Below are positions 9,385-18,967 of a stretch of DNA of 64,000 nucleotides, piece by piece. Below the pieces are notes generated by a model, which saw only the letters and a program-made list of their open reading frames with translations, was not told the origin of the DNA and did no database searches. Position 1 is the stretch's first letter. Every line of letters begins with the position of its first letter. The position numbers and the translations under genes are program-made. The stretch is from Pedobacter frigidisoli (GTDB taxonomy: Bacteria; Bacteroidota; Bacteroidia; Sphingobacteriales; Sphingobacteriaceae): positions 2,255 through 66,254 of the forward strand of contig NZ_SJSN01000004.1 in assembly GCF_004331675.1 (NCBI RefSeq). Reading direction: 5' to 3'.

Positions 9385-10911
9385 TTAATAATTTGGATTC
9401 TGCTTAAGGTCTTTATTGTTCTCCACTTCTATCTGTGGTAAGGGAAGACGGATGTGTTTACCGGGAACAAAATTATTGAAGTCCGGATCGCGCTGAGCTA
9501 CCTTTGCAACTCCGGCCTGCGTCTCCAAATCCCCCCAGCGTTTTAAGTCGGCCCAACGTACACTTTCCCCGCAAAGTTCCAGTGCTCTTTCCATTTTTAG
9601 GCGTTCCCTAAAAAGTGACTGATCATTTCCGATGGCCGGATAAGCTGTTGCCAGCGGTGCTAGATTAACTCTTTGCCTTACCCTGTTTACATATTGATAG
9701 GCTTCCGCAGTCTGTCCAAGTTCATTGCTCGCCTCTGCATACATTAAAAGGATATCTGCAAAACGGATCATCCTGGTGTTCACCTGGCTGAAATAATCCT
9801 CATTTGTTCGCATATAATCCCGCGAGTATTTCCTGAACCAGGCTTCATCAGCATCCCATTGCCAGCTTCTTCCATAGGTTTTATCACCGAAATCGGCTTC
9901 AAGGCCTGGATAAAAAAGGCTATACCTTAAACGGGGATCAATTTTACCATCTAAAGTCTTTTCTTTTTTAAATTCAGCAACCATCCAGTTCCGCGCCTGA
10001 CCGTCGGACCATCCGATAGACCTCGGTGCAAAAAACTGTGCCCTGTTATTGCCCATATTTGAGCTTGGGCCATCTCCCTCAGCCGTTTTATTCGCATCAG
10101 AAAACTGGATTTCAAAAACAGATTCCTTGTTATTTTCATTTTCCACGCGGAAGTTATCCTTGTAATCAACCAGATCATAAAAACCTGCACCAGCACCTGT
10201 TATCAGATAATCAAAGGCTGTTTTTGCCTGAGCCCATTTGCGCTGCTGCATATAGGTTTTACCAAGCAGGGCAAATGCAGCACCTTTTGTAGGCCGCCCA
10301 ATATCATTTCCATTCCACTGGACTGGCAGAGCTGCCGCTGCTTCTGAAAGGTCTCTTTCTACCTGTGCCCAAACCTGCGCAAGGCTACTTTGCTGGGGCA
10401 TATCGGTAGGACTTTGGATAGTAGTTACAATCGGAAAATTTTCCCACAATATTGCGGCGTAATAATAATATAAACCACGCAAAAACTTAGCTTCAGCCAA
10501 CATCTGCGCTTTTTTGCTCTGATCCGCAAAGGGTATTTCAGGCACATAAGTGAGTACCTGGTTGCACCTAAAAATGGCCTTATAGGTATCGCGGTAACTT
10601 ACCTGGTTGCCTTCAAAAAAATTATAGTTGATATACTGAAAGCGTGTCCAATCAGCCAGTTCGATCCAGGGGCTTTTGCTAAAACCTTCGTCGGAGGTCA
10701 AATCCAGACGAAAATAAATCCACCTTGACCAACCACCGGGCTGATAGAACATATGATAAATGGCATTTACACCTTTTTGGGCATCTGATTCTGTTTTCCA
10801 GAACTGCTCCTGGGTAAGCGTATTGGGATTGTCCTGATCGAGCAGGCTTTTTTTACAGGACGATATTACAAAGGTTCCTGTTATCAGTAGAGTTAATAAT
10901 ATTTTTTTCAT
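9385..10911 (-). CDS. susD-like: SusD/RagB-family glycan-binding lipoprotein, locus 1
   Basis: The preferred start is the ATG at 10911, which gives a lipoprotein signal with Cys19 (VISSCKKSLLD). A longer frame from 11025 overlaps the preceding gene and has no signal peptide. The mature protein shows the SusD pattern: helical TPR-like core (KFLRGLYYYYAAILWENFP), the ARFADILLMYAEA-type segment near residue 390 (MIRFADILLMYAEASNELG) and the C-terminal RMERALELCGE-type helix with RWADLKRW. SusD proteins sit on the outer surface, close the SusC barrel as a lid and bind oligosaccharide. The gene starts 10 bases after the SusC gene ends. Confidence 0.95.
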   Translation of the reverse strand: MKKILLTLLITGTFVISSCKKSLLDQDNPNTLTQEQFWKTESDAQKGVNAIYHMFYQPGGWSRWIYFRLDLTSDEGFSKSPWIELADWTRFQYINYNFFEGNQVSYRDTYKAIFRCNQVLTYVPEIPFADQSKKAQMLAEAKFLRGLYYYYAAILWENFPIVTTIQSPTDMPQQSSLAQVWAQVERDLSEAAAALPVQWNGNDIGRPTKGAAFALLGKTYMQQRKWAQAKTAFDYLITGAGAGFYDLVDYKDNFRVENENNKESVFEIQFSDANKTAEGDGPSSNMGNNRAQFFAPRSIGWSDGQARNWMVAEFKKEKTLDGKIDPRLRYSLFYPGLEADFGDKTYGRSWQWDADEAWFRKYSRDYMRTNEDYFSQVNTRMIRFADILLMYAEASNELGQTAEAYQYVNRVRQRVNLAPLATAYPAIGNDQSLFRERLKMERALELCGESVRWADLKRWGDLETQAGVAKVAQRDPDFNNFVPGKHIRLPLPQIEVENNKDLKQNPNY

Positions 10912-10921
10912 GTTCGTTATT

Positions 10922-13900
10922 TTAAAATCCAAACTGTAAGCCAACTGAAACCATTCTAAGATTTGGGAATGCGCCAAAGTCAAAACCTTTTTCAAAAATG
11001 CTGTTATTGCTGAATTCCGGGTCAAGTCCTGTGTATTTGGTGATCGTGATCAGGTTCTGGCCCGATACACTGATCTGTGTATTCCGGAAACCGATCTTTT
11101 TCATCATTTTTTCAGGAACGTTATAGGATATGCCAATATATTTTAAACGGGCAAAACTGCCGTTTTCCAGCCAACGGTCTGTATCTCCCCTTGAATTGAT
11201 CGTGCTTCCATAATAGGCCCTTGGCACATCAGTGTTCGTGTTTTGTGGTGTCCATGGCTGTATACCAGCGCGGTAATTGCTGTTATCGGAAAAGGCATCA
11301 GTTACACTCCTTGGCCCATTAAATACGGTTGAGCCAAAAGAACCGAACCAGTCCATGTTAAAAGAAAAGTTCTTATATGAAGCGTTCAAATTCAGTCCTA
11401 TTTCGTAATCCGCCCAGGGACTGCCAACAACCACCTTATCAGAATTATTGATCTCGCCATCGGCATTATTGTCCTTGAAACGGATGTCTCCAGGCTGCGC
11501 GGTAGGCTGGATAACTTTGCCAGCAGCGTTTTTGTAACCGGCCACTTCCTGGGCAGTTTGGAATAAACCATCGGTTTGCAAAACATACCACATGCCTATG
11601 GGCTGCCCCACTTCGGTTACTGTGTTACCTACAAAAGTTCTGTTTTTGCCATAGCCAAGATCAAGTACCTTATTACGTAAAGTGGTCAGATTTGCGGTTG
11701 CCCCATACTTAAAGGCATTTTTATTTTCCTGATAAGAAGCGGTAAATTCAAAGCCTTTATTTCCCAGGGTCGCACCGTTCACATAAGGATTACCGCCATC
11801 ATTTCCTGTGGAGAGCAGCAAAGGGTACTGCAGGAGGACATCTTTGGTTTTTGAAATAAAATATTCTGCGCTGATGGTCAGCTTATTTTTAAGGAAGGCA
11901 GCATCAAGGCCGTAGTTCTGTTGGGTAACCTCTTCCCAGCGCAGATCAGGATTGGCCAGTTTTACCTGTGTAGCTCCTGGAAGAACGGTTTGTCCAGGTC
12001 CCAATACGATCGTTGGGAAAGTATTTATAAAAGCGATATAATCGTACGGTCCGATATTGCTGCTTCCAAGTGTTCCATAGTTGGCACGTAACTTAAGATC
12101 GTCTATCCATGAAGCTTTAAAAAAATCCTCCCTACTGATCCTCCATGCACCGGATATTGACGGAAAGACACCAAACTTGTGGTCCTTTCCAAATCTTGAA
12201 ACCCCGTCTGTCCTGACTACCCCATTCAAAAGATATTTATCGGCATAGTTATATTCAAATCTTCCAAAATAGGAAATCAGATCCGTGCGGTTTTTGAAAC
12301 CACCGGTCTGTGGTTCATCTCCCTGATCGAGTACATCATAGTACCCTTCTGAGGGATTTGCCAGAATATTCCTTTTGGTACCCCATATCTGGGCGTATTT
12401 ATCTCTTTGATAGGATTGACCCGCTAAAACATTTAGTTTATGTTTACCAAAGTCTTTATCAAAGGACAACGTATTTTCAATCAGTATGGTCGAAGACTCG
12501 CCCCTGTTTTCATTAATAATCGCAGGGTCAAACGCCTGGTTGAGTGTCCAGTTCCCCGGCTTTCTTAAATAGGAATAGTGGTCTCGGCTGGTTTCATACC
12601 CAACATTGATTTTATATTTCAGTGAGGGCAAGATCTGAAGTTCTGAAAAGAGATTACCACGGATGCGCAAATTTTCATTTGTCCTATCCTCGAGGTCAGC
12701 AATGGCGACAGGATTGGTACCAAAAGTCCTTGCACGCGCCTCGTCACCGTAGCCATAACCACCTGGATTTGCCGGATTGTAAACAGGAATTGTTGGAAGC
12801 AGGCGTACTACACTCACAATAGGGTTTCCAGACATTTCATCCGCTTTGGCATTACTGATCGCCAGATTTTCTCCGATAGTGAATATTCCTTTTTTGGTTT
12901 TGGTATTGACCCTGAAGTTTACACGGTCGAATCCGGTACTGATTACCGCACCTTTGTTTGTAAAATAGCCCCCGGATATGAAATAACTGTTGTCTTTTCC
13001 ACCTCCTGAAAAACTAATTGAATAATCCTGCACCATACCTGTCCGATAGGTTTCATCCTGCCAGTCTGTATTCACGGATAAATCAAGATTCTGCCTTTTA
13101 ACATTGGCATTATCATAGGCCATATTGTTAAGCGCTGCGAATTCGCTGGTCTCGGCAAGTAAATATCTGGGAATAGTCTGAAATGTAGTTTTTGCCGAAA
13201 CGTCGATTTTCGTTGGCCCCTCCGATCCTTTTTTAGTGGTAATAATGATTACGCCATTTGCAGCACGTGTGCCGTAGATTGCGGCGGCTGATGCATCTTT
13301 AAGAATCTGGATAGATTCGATGTCTGCGGGATTGAAGTCGCGGTTTGCACTGGTTACCAATCCATCAATTACATACAATGGATCTGTACCTGAAAAATTC
13401 TTCAGCCCGCGGATCTGGATCTGCGCTTCAGAACCTGGCTGCCCGCCACCTCTCACGCGAATTCCGGTTGCCAGTCCCTGAAGGGATTCGGCAACTGTGG
13501 TAGCCTGTCTTTTCTTTACATCTTCTGCCTTCACTATTGATACCGCTCCGGTAAGATCCTGTTTTCGTTGCGTACTATAGCCAACCACCACAACTTCATT
13601 CAGGTCTGAAGTCGATTCTATCATGGTCACACTTAGTGTCTGGTCGCCAGCAACTGAAAATTCCTGGGTCTGGTATCCAATAAATGAAAAAACGAGCACT
13701 GCTTTCGTCGTTCCTGAGCCCGCAATCATAAACTTACCGTTACCATCGGTAAGGGTGGAAGTTTTTGTACCTTTTATCTGCACCCCCACTCCTGCCAGAG
13801 GGCCGCTGGCATCTTTGACAATCCCTGTAATTTTTTGCTGCGCCTGTACACTGATTGTTAAATTGATCAATAACATGGTTAGGGCGATTTTAAAAATTCG

Positions 13901-13969
13901 ATCCTTGATCTTCACGATCGATTTGAGAGGGATATTCGTATCCCTGCCTTGTGGAAGCTTTTTGTTCAT
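10922..13969 (-). CDS. susC-like: SusC-family TonB-dependent glycan importer, locus 1
   Basis: This 1015-residue outer-membrane protein has a signal peptide ending near residue 44 (SVQAQQ). A CarboxypepD_reg-like domain follows (about residues 46-130, KITGIVKDASGPLAGVGV). The plug begins with the SusC signature LNEVVVVGYSTQRKQDLTGAVS and includes AAAIYGTRAANGVIIITTKKG near residue 230. A 22-stranded barrel follows and ends with the terminal aromatic VGLQFGF. It would import oligosaccharides using TonB energy. It heads the leftward operon with SusD, the GH93-like propeller and the GH5-like enzyme, and diverges from the hybrid regulator whose signal probably controls it. Confidence 0.96.
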   Translation of the reverse strand: MNKKLPQGRDTNIPLKSIVKIKDRIFKIALTMLLINLTISVQAQQKITGIVKDASGPLAGVGVQIKGTKTSTLTDGNGKFMIAGSGTTKAVLVFSFIGYQTQEFSVAGDQTLSVTMIESTSDLNEVVVVGYSTQRKQDLTGAVSIVKAEDVKKRQATTVAESLQGLATGIRVRGGGQPGSEAQIQIRGLKNFSGTDPLYVIDGLVTSANRDFNPADIESIQILKDASAAAIYGTRAANGVIIITTKKGSEGPTKIDVSAKTTFQTIPRYLLAETSEFAALNNMAYDNANVKRQNLDLSVNTDWQDETYRTGMVQDYSISFSGGGKDNSYFISGGYFTNKGAVISTGFDRVNFRVNTKTKKGIFTIGENLAISNAKADEMSGNPIVSVVRLLPTIPVYNPANPGGYGYGDEARARTFGTNPVAIADLEDRTNENLRIRGNLFSELQILPSLKYKINVGYETSRDHYSYLRKPGNWTLNQAFDPAIINENRGESSTILIENTLSFDKDFGKHKLNVLAGQSYQRDKYAQIWGTKRNILANPSEGYYDVLDQGDEPQTGGFKNRTDLISYFGRFEYNYADKYLLNGVVRTDGVSRFGKDHKFGVFPSISGAWRISREDFFKASWIDDLKLRANYGTLGSSNIGPYDYIAFINTFPTIVLGPGQTVLPGATQVKLANPDLRWEEVTQQNYGLDAAFLKNKLTISAEYFISKTKDVLLQYPLLLSTGNDGGNPYVNGATLGNKGFEFTASYQENKNAFKYGATANLTTLRNKVLDLGYGKNRTFVGNTVTEVGQPIGMWYVLQTDGLFQTAQEVAGYKNAAGKVIQPTAQPGDIRFKDNNADGEINNSDKVVVGSPWADYEIGLNLNASYKNFSFNMDWFGSFGSTVFNGPRSVTDAFSDNSNYRAGIQPWTPQNTNTDVPRAYYGSTINSRGDTDRWLENGSFARLKYIGISYNVPEKMMKKIGFRNTQISVSGQNLITITKYTGLDPEFSNNSIFEKGFDFGAFPNLRMVSVGLQFGF

Positions 13970-14118
13970 ACGCTATAAGTTTATATTTGGTACTGCTAAA
14001 TAAGGGGATACATTTAGATGCTTTAGTTCAATTTCTGTTCATTATGTCTCAATTATCACCCATTAAAGGGCAATTTTGAGTGAGATCGATTCAATCCAAG
14101 ATTTTTGGATTATATTTA

Positions 14119-17100
14119 ATGATGTTTTTTTATGAGCAACTGAAAAGAATATTTTTCTGTTTTACATTCTTATGTATCCATCAACAACTTTTTGCACAGG
14201 CATATACCTTTAGGCATTATCAGGTAGAATCGGGTCTTTCCTATAACTCGGTAATCTGCAGCCTGCAGGACACCAACGGATTTATGTGGTTCGGCACGAA
14301 AAACGGCTTAAACCGATTTGATGGATATAGGTTTAAGATTTACCGTAATGACCCAACAAAACCTGAAAGCCTTGGACATAATTTCATTCATTCCTTATTT
14401 GAAGACAATCAGGGAATTTTATGGGTGGGCACCCGCAAAGGATTGTACCGATATAACCCAATAAGGGATACTTTTACCTTGATCAACGAGACCAGGGACA
14501 AAGACATCAGTACGGTATCAGCTGATGTTAAGGGCAGGATCTGGTTTATTGCAAACAACACTGTATTGCGATATGATATCCGGACAAAAAAAATAAATGA
14601 CTTTCCCGGTCCGCAATATGGAGGAGCAACCTCATTAGCCATTACCAGAGTAGGCGATATATGGGTATCCACAGCCCAGGGATACCTTCAACAATATGGA
14701 ATAAACACTGATAAGCATACAGTTTACGGCACATTTGATGAGACTTCTTCCCCCTTATCGAAATGGATCGAAAAGATTAAGGACACTGGAGACGGGCATT
14801 TGATTATAGGAACATCTAATGATGGGGTAAAACTGTTTAGCACAAGTGATCATACAACCGAACAGTTACCGATGCGGAATACCGATGGAACTAATGTTTT
14901 TGCAAGGGATTTTCTGAAAAGAACTGCGGAAGAGTACTGGATCGCAACCGAGTCGGGAATATTTATTTATAACATGCGTACGCAGAAATACATTCAACTG
15001 CGCAATAAAATAAATGACTTTTATACCATTTCAGATAATGCAGTATATACCATTACCCGTGATCAGGAAGGGGGAATATGGTGTGGAACCTATTTTGGCG
15101 GACTAAGTTATTATCCCCAGCAATATACCTCATTCGATAAATTCTATCCCGGAGTTGCCGACAACCGCCTTAAAGGCCATGCTGTCCGCGAAATCCAGCG
15201 GGATAAAAACGAAAAACTCTGGATAGGTACAGAGGATGCCGGACTGAACAGGTTTGACCCTAAAACCGGGGAATTTAAAAATTTTGTCCCACAGGATGAT
15301 GGCCAGGGTATTTCACATTCCAATATACATGGCCTTGCAGTTAAAGGCAACAAACTCTGGATAGGCACTTTTGAACAGGGGCTCGATGTTATGGATATCA
15401 ATACAAGCCGAATAATTAAAAAATATAAGGCTGGGCCTGCGCCCAATCAGTTAAAAAGCAACTTTATCGAAAGCCTGCTTGTTGACAGCAATGGAGAACT
15501 CCTGGTTGGAACAGCAACAGGCTTATACAGATATCGTGAAGGCAGTGATGATTTTATTCTATTAAACGAATTCCCCGGCAACAGGCATTACGCTGCACTG
15601 CTGGAAAGCAAAGAAGGCATATTATGGGCGGGTACATTACGCGACGGTCTTTGGTTCTATAATAAGAAAAACAATCAATCAGGAAATTTCTCCTTCAACA
15701 GCCAGGATGAAAACAGTTTAAGCAGCAACGAAATTAACGGACTTTTCGAGGATTCGAGGCACAATCTCTGGATCATGACCGAAGATGGGCTCTGTATGTT
15801 GAAAAAGGGGGCGAGAACTTTTAAACGCTATACCACAGCCAACGGGTTTCCCTCCAATATCTTCTATAAAATTTTAGAGGATAAAAACAAAAATCTTTGG
15901 ATCAGTACATCCAGGGGCTTGGTATTGTTTAATCAAAAAAATGGAAAGATCATTACCTATACCAGGTCCAGTGGCTTATTGGGAGACCAGTTCAATTATA
16001 GTTCGGCCTTTAAAGATGGAACTGGTCAGATGTACTTCGGAAGTGTTAAAGGAATGATTGCCTTCAGACCTGAGCTTTTTCGGGAAAACAGGTTTGTTTC
16101 GAAAATATTTATTACAGGTTTTCAGGTAGACAATGTAGAACTCTCGGTTGGCGCAAAAAATTCCCGCCTGCTCAGTCCTATCGATTTCACTGACGAGGTC
16201 AAACTGCATCATGATCAGTCGAATTTCAGCATAGATTTTGCTGCGCTGGGCTTCACCTCACCTGCAATGACAGAATATGCATTTATGATGAAAGGGCTTG
16301 ATGATGAGTGGACTTATCTGAAGAGCAATAGAAAGGTGTATTTTACAAGTCTTTCACCCGGGAAATATGAGTTTTTAGTTAAAGCCTCCAATAACGGCAG
16401 AACCTGGAACAATCAGGTAAAGTCTTTAAAAATAATCATCGCCCCACCTTTTTGGGCCTCTACCATTGCACTGGTTATCTATGGATTAATGATTACCTCC
16501 ATTGTGATCGCACTCGTTAAGGCCAATCACGGAAGGCTATTGCTGCGCTACCAGCGAAAGATTGAGCGTTGGGAAGTGGAAAATGATAAGGAGCTGTATT
16601 ATGCGAAGATTAATTTTTTCACACAGGTTACCCACGAAATAAGAACTCCTCTGAGCCTTATTCATGGTCCTTTGGAAGAGGTGATCAGAATAACGGGGCA
16701 TTCTGCCGCAATTAGCCCCGATCTTCAGATCATGAAACAGAATACCCACCGTCTTATTGAGCTTTGTAACCAGCTGCTCGATTTTAGAAGAACAGAACAG
16801 GAGGGCTTTAATCTGAGCTTTGTGAGCCTTGATGTGAATGAGCTGGTGAGACAGACCTGCACCAGGTTCCAACCCATTATCGATGAGAAAAAGATATCGT
16901 TAAGTCTTGAGCTGGATAAAGACGGACTGGTGGTTTATGCTGACGCGGAAGCGTTAAATAAAATCATCAGCAATTTGCTCGATAACGCATTAAAATATGC
17001 ATCAAAAAATGTTTGGGTCAAAATCTCATCTGATCAGGACGTATTCAACATACAATTCATCAATGATGGCACTCCTATCCCCGAAAAATACAGGGAAAAA

Positions 17101-18117
17101 ATATTTGAGCCTTTTTACCGTCTGGAAGATGTTAAAGGTATCCGGGGTTCGGGGATTGGGCTCTCACTGGCAAGATCACTTGCTGAATTACATGAAGGCA
17201 ATTTATCACTTGTTCTGCAAAACGACGCTTATACCCATTTCGAACTCAAATTGCCCAAGCGCCATAACCAGGAATATACATTGGCTTATAACGGCGGAAG
17301 CGACCAGGAAACGGGGTCAACAGCATTCAAAAAATTAGATCCGGATGCGCCCAACGTATTGGTTGTTGAGGATAATTCGGATCTGCGAAGGTTTATCACC
17401 AATATCTTAAAAGAGGATTTTACTGTAATCGCAGTTGAAAATGGATCGCGGGCAATGGATATCCTGAAGCAAACGAGTGTCCAATTGATTGTAAGTGATA
17501 TTATTATGCCATTAATGGATGGACTGGAATTGTGTAAAACATTAAAGGACAATATTGATTATGCACATATTCCTGTTATTCTATTAACAGCAAAAAGTAA
17601 TTTACAGACAAAAATTGAAGGGCTCGAAGCTGGTGCAGATGCTTATATCGAGAAACCATTTTCACCCAATCACCTATTGACCCAAATATCAAATTTGTTA
17701 AACGTAAGGGAAAAAATCAAAACACATTTTGCCCAGTCGCCATTGGTACATTTGAAAAGCATGGCCTATAATAAGGCCGATGAAGCTTTTTTGGACAAAC
17801 TCAACGATACCATTGTGAAAAACATGTCTGATACCACGTTGGATGTTGACTTTCTGGCTGATGCAATGAATATGTCGAGACCCACACTTTACCGTAAAAC
17901 AAAAGCCATTTCAAATCTTTCGCCTCACGAACTGATCAACATTACCCGTTTAAAACATGCGGCATCGCTACTGAATGAAGGACAGTTTAAAATTCTAAAA
18001 ATTGCCTCAGTAACCGGCTTCAGTTCGCAAACACAGTTTTCAAGAAGTTTTGCCAAACAATTTAAAATGACACCTTCCGATTACGTCAATTCTTCTAGAC
18101 AGATCAAAAGCGAATAA
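14119..18117 (+). CDS. Hybrid two-component system regulator (HTCS)
   Basis: A frame from a GTG at 14080 is open, but the Met at 14119 (MMFFYEQLKRIFFCFTF) gives a clean signal peptide ending LFAQ and is preferred. In numbering from 14080, two seven-bladed propellers of GxxWxGT..G repeats cover about residues 45-700, a Y_Y_Y domain about 710-785, one membrane helix about 790-812, HisKA with His852 in HEIRTPLS, HATPase about 960-1070, a receiver with Asp1140 in SDIIMPLMDG, and an AraC-type HTH at 1240-1340. HTCS proteins sense a glycan fragment in the periplasm and activate the adjacent SusC/D operon. It diverges from susC with about 150 bases between starts, where the operator is expected. Confidence 0.95.
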   Translation: MMFFYEQLKRIFFCFTFLCIHQQLFAQAYTFRHYQVESGLSYNSVICSLQDTNGFMWFGTKNGLNRFDGYRFKIYRNDPTKPESLGHNFIHSLFEDNQGILWVGTRKGLYRYNPIRDTFTLINETRDKDISTVSADVKGRIWFIANNTVLRYDIRTKKINDFPGPQYGGATSLAITRVGDIWVSTAQGYLQQYGINTDKHTVYGTFDETSSPLSKWIEKIKDTGDGHLIIGTSNDGVKLFSTSDHTTEQLPMRNTDGTNVFARDFLKRTAEEYWIATESGIFIYNMRTQKYIQLRNKINDFYTISDNAVYTITRDQEGGIWCGTYFGGLSYYPQQYTSFDKFYPGVADNRLKGHAVREIQRDKNEKLWIGTEDAGLNRFDPKTGEFKNFVPQDDGQGISHSNIHGLAVKGNKLWIGTFEQGLDVMDINTSRIIKKYKAGPAPNQLKSNFIESLLVDSNGELLVGTATGLYRYREGSDDFILLNEFPGNRHYAALLESKEGILWAGTLRDGLWFYNKKNNQSGNFSFNSQDENSLSSNEINGLFEDSRHNLWIMTEDGLCMLKKGARTFKRYTTANGFPSNIFYKILEDKNKNLWISTSRGLVLFNQKNGKIITYTRSSGLLGDQFNYSSAFKDGTGQMYFGSVKGMIAFRPELFRENRFVSKIFITGFQVDNVELSVGAKNSRLLSPIDFTDEVKLHHDQSNFSIDFAALGFTSPAMTEYAFMMKGLDDEWTYLKSNRKVYFTSLSPGKYEFLVKASNNGRTWNNQVKSLKIIIAPPFWASTIALVIYGLMITSIVIALVKANHGRLLLRYQRKIERWEVENDKELYYAKINFFTQVTHEIRTPLSLIHGPLEEVIRITGHSAAISPDLQIMKQNTHRLIELCNQLLDFRRTEQEGFNLSFVSLDVNELVRQTCTRFQPIIDEKKISLSLELDKDGLVVYADAEALNKIISNLLDNALKYASKNVWVKISSDQDVFNIQFINDGTPIPEKYREKIFEPFYRLEDVKGIRGSGIGLSLARSLAELHEGNLSLVLQNDAYTHFELKLPKRHNQEYTLAYNGGSDQETGSTAFKKLDPDAPNVLVVEDNSDLRRFITNILKEDFTVIAVENGSRAMDILKQTSVQLIVSDIIMPLMDGLELCKTLKDNIDYAHIPVILLTAKSNLQTKIEGLEAGADAYIEKPFSPNHLLTQISNLLNVREKIKTHFAQSPLVHLKSMAYNKADEAFLDKLNDTIVKNMSDTTLDVDFLADAMNMSRPTLYRKTKAISNLSPHELINITRLKHAASLLNEGQFKILKIASVTGFSSQTQFSRSFAKQFKMTPSDYVNSSRQIKSE

Positions 18118-18194
18118 CTCGTACAATTGTATAACCCAACACATGAAGATTATAGGCCAGGGCAGATTGACTGAATAGATTAATATCGTTAAGG

Positions 18195-18371
18195 TCATAA
18201 CCATGAACTGATGATGCCGGGGTCAACCTCTCCGCACCGGACACGGATATATGCTAGGCCCTCTTTGGAAGTTTCGCAATGGCCGACGGTCCAATAGCCC
18301 TTTTTGAAATCCAAACCTCCGAAAACAGTCTGGAAGCTGTTTATCGAGATAATATTGCCGGACAGTACCAC
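18195..18371 (-). pseudogene. Unrecognised coding remnant in an 850-base gap
   Basis: The gap from 18118 to 18967 holds no full gene. On the minus strand a frame bounded by a TAA reads SINSFQTVFGGLDFKKGYWTV, then HCETSKEGLAYIRVRCGE, ending SSWL with a stop at 18195. It has protein-like composition, but only a GTG without context could start it. It may be the tail of a lost gene. The rest of the gap (18430-18960) is AT-rich, and I see nothing coding in it. Confidence 0.3.
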
Positions 18372-18967
18372 TGATTATAAAATATATTGTGTGGCTTTTT
18401 TCTCCGGCGCTTAAAAGTTTAGTCTTTTTCGCAATTTCTAAAACAGCACTATTTTCAACAATTTCTGTCTTAAGCTCTTACTTATGGGATAGATAGTTTC
18501 AAACAGGGAAAACAGGTTACTGTATTTCTATAAGGCAGATATAGAATTCATTTTTTAGCTAACTTAAGAAATAGCTAGTTTCAATGCAAGTCTAAGAAAC
18601 GCATTTGTTCATAAGTTGAATGTATAGCTGTATTCTCGTGACGAATGCCAGTACTTACGGGATAGAAATATTTAGGAACTAAAAGAGACCTGAGTTAACA
18701 GTTGAAGCAATTGCACCCTGATAACTGTTTAATTTTTCTCGATGATTCTCAACTCAAAATGGTTAAAAAATAAATCACTTCTTGGACTAGATCAATTCGC
18801 TGCATTTTGAAACACCCCAAATTTGTAGCGTAAACAAAAAGCAAATAATTAAACAAACTGGTATAAACCGATTAAGCAACTTGTCCATGAATATATATTC
18901 AACCAGGCAAGAAAAAATCTTGCATGGTATCGTTATTTTAAGACCATCTAAGTGCTATATTTGAGTT

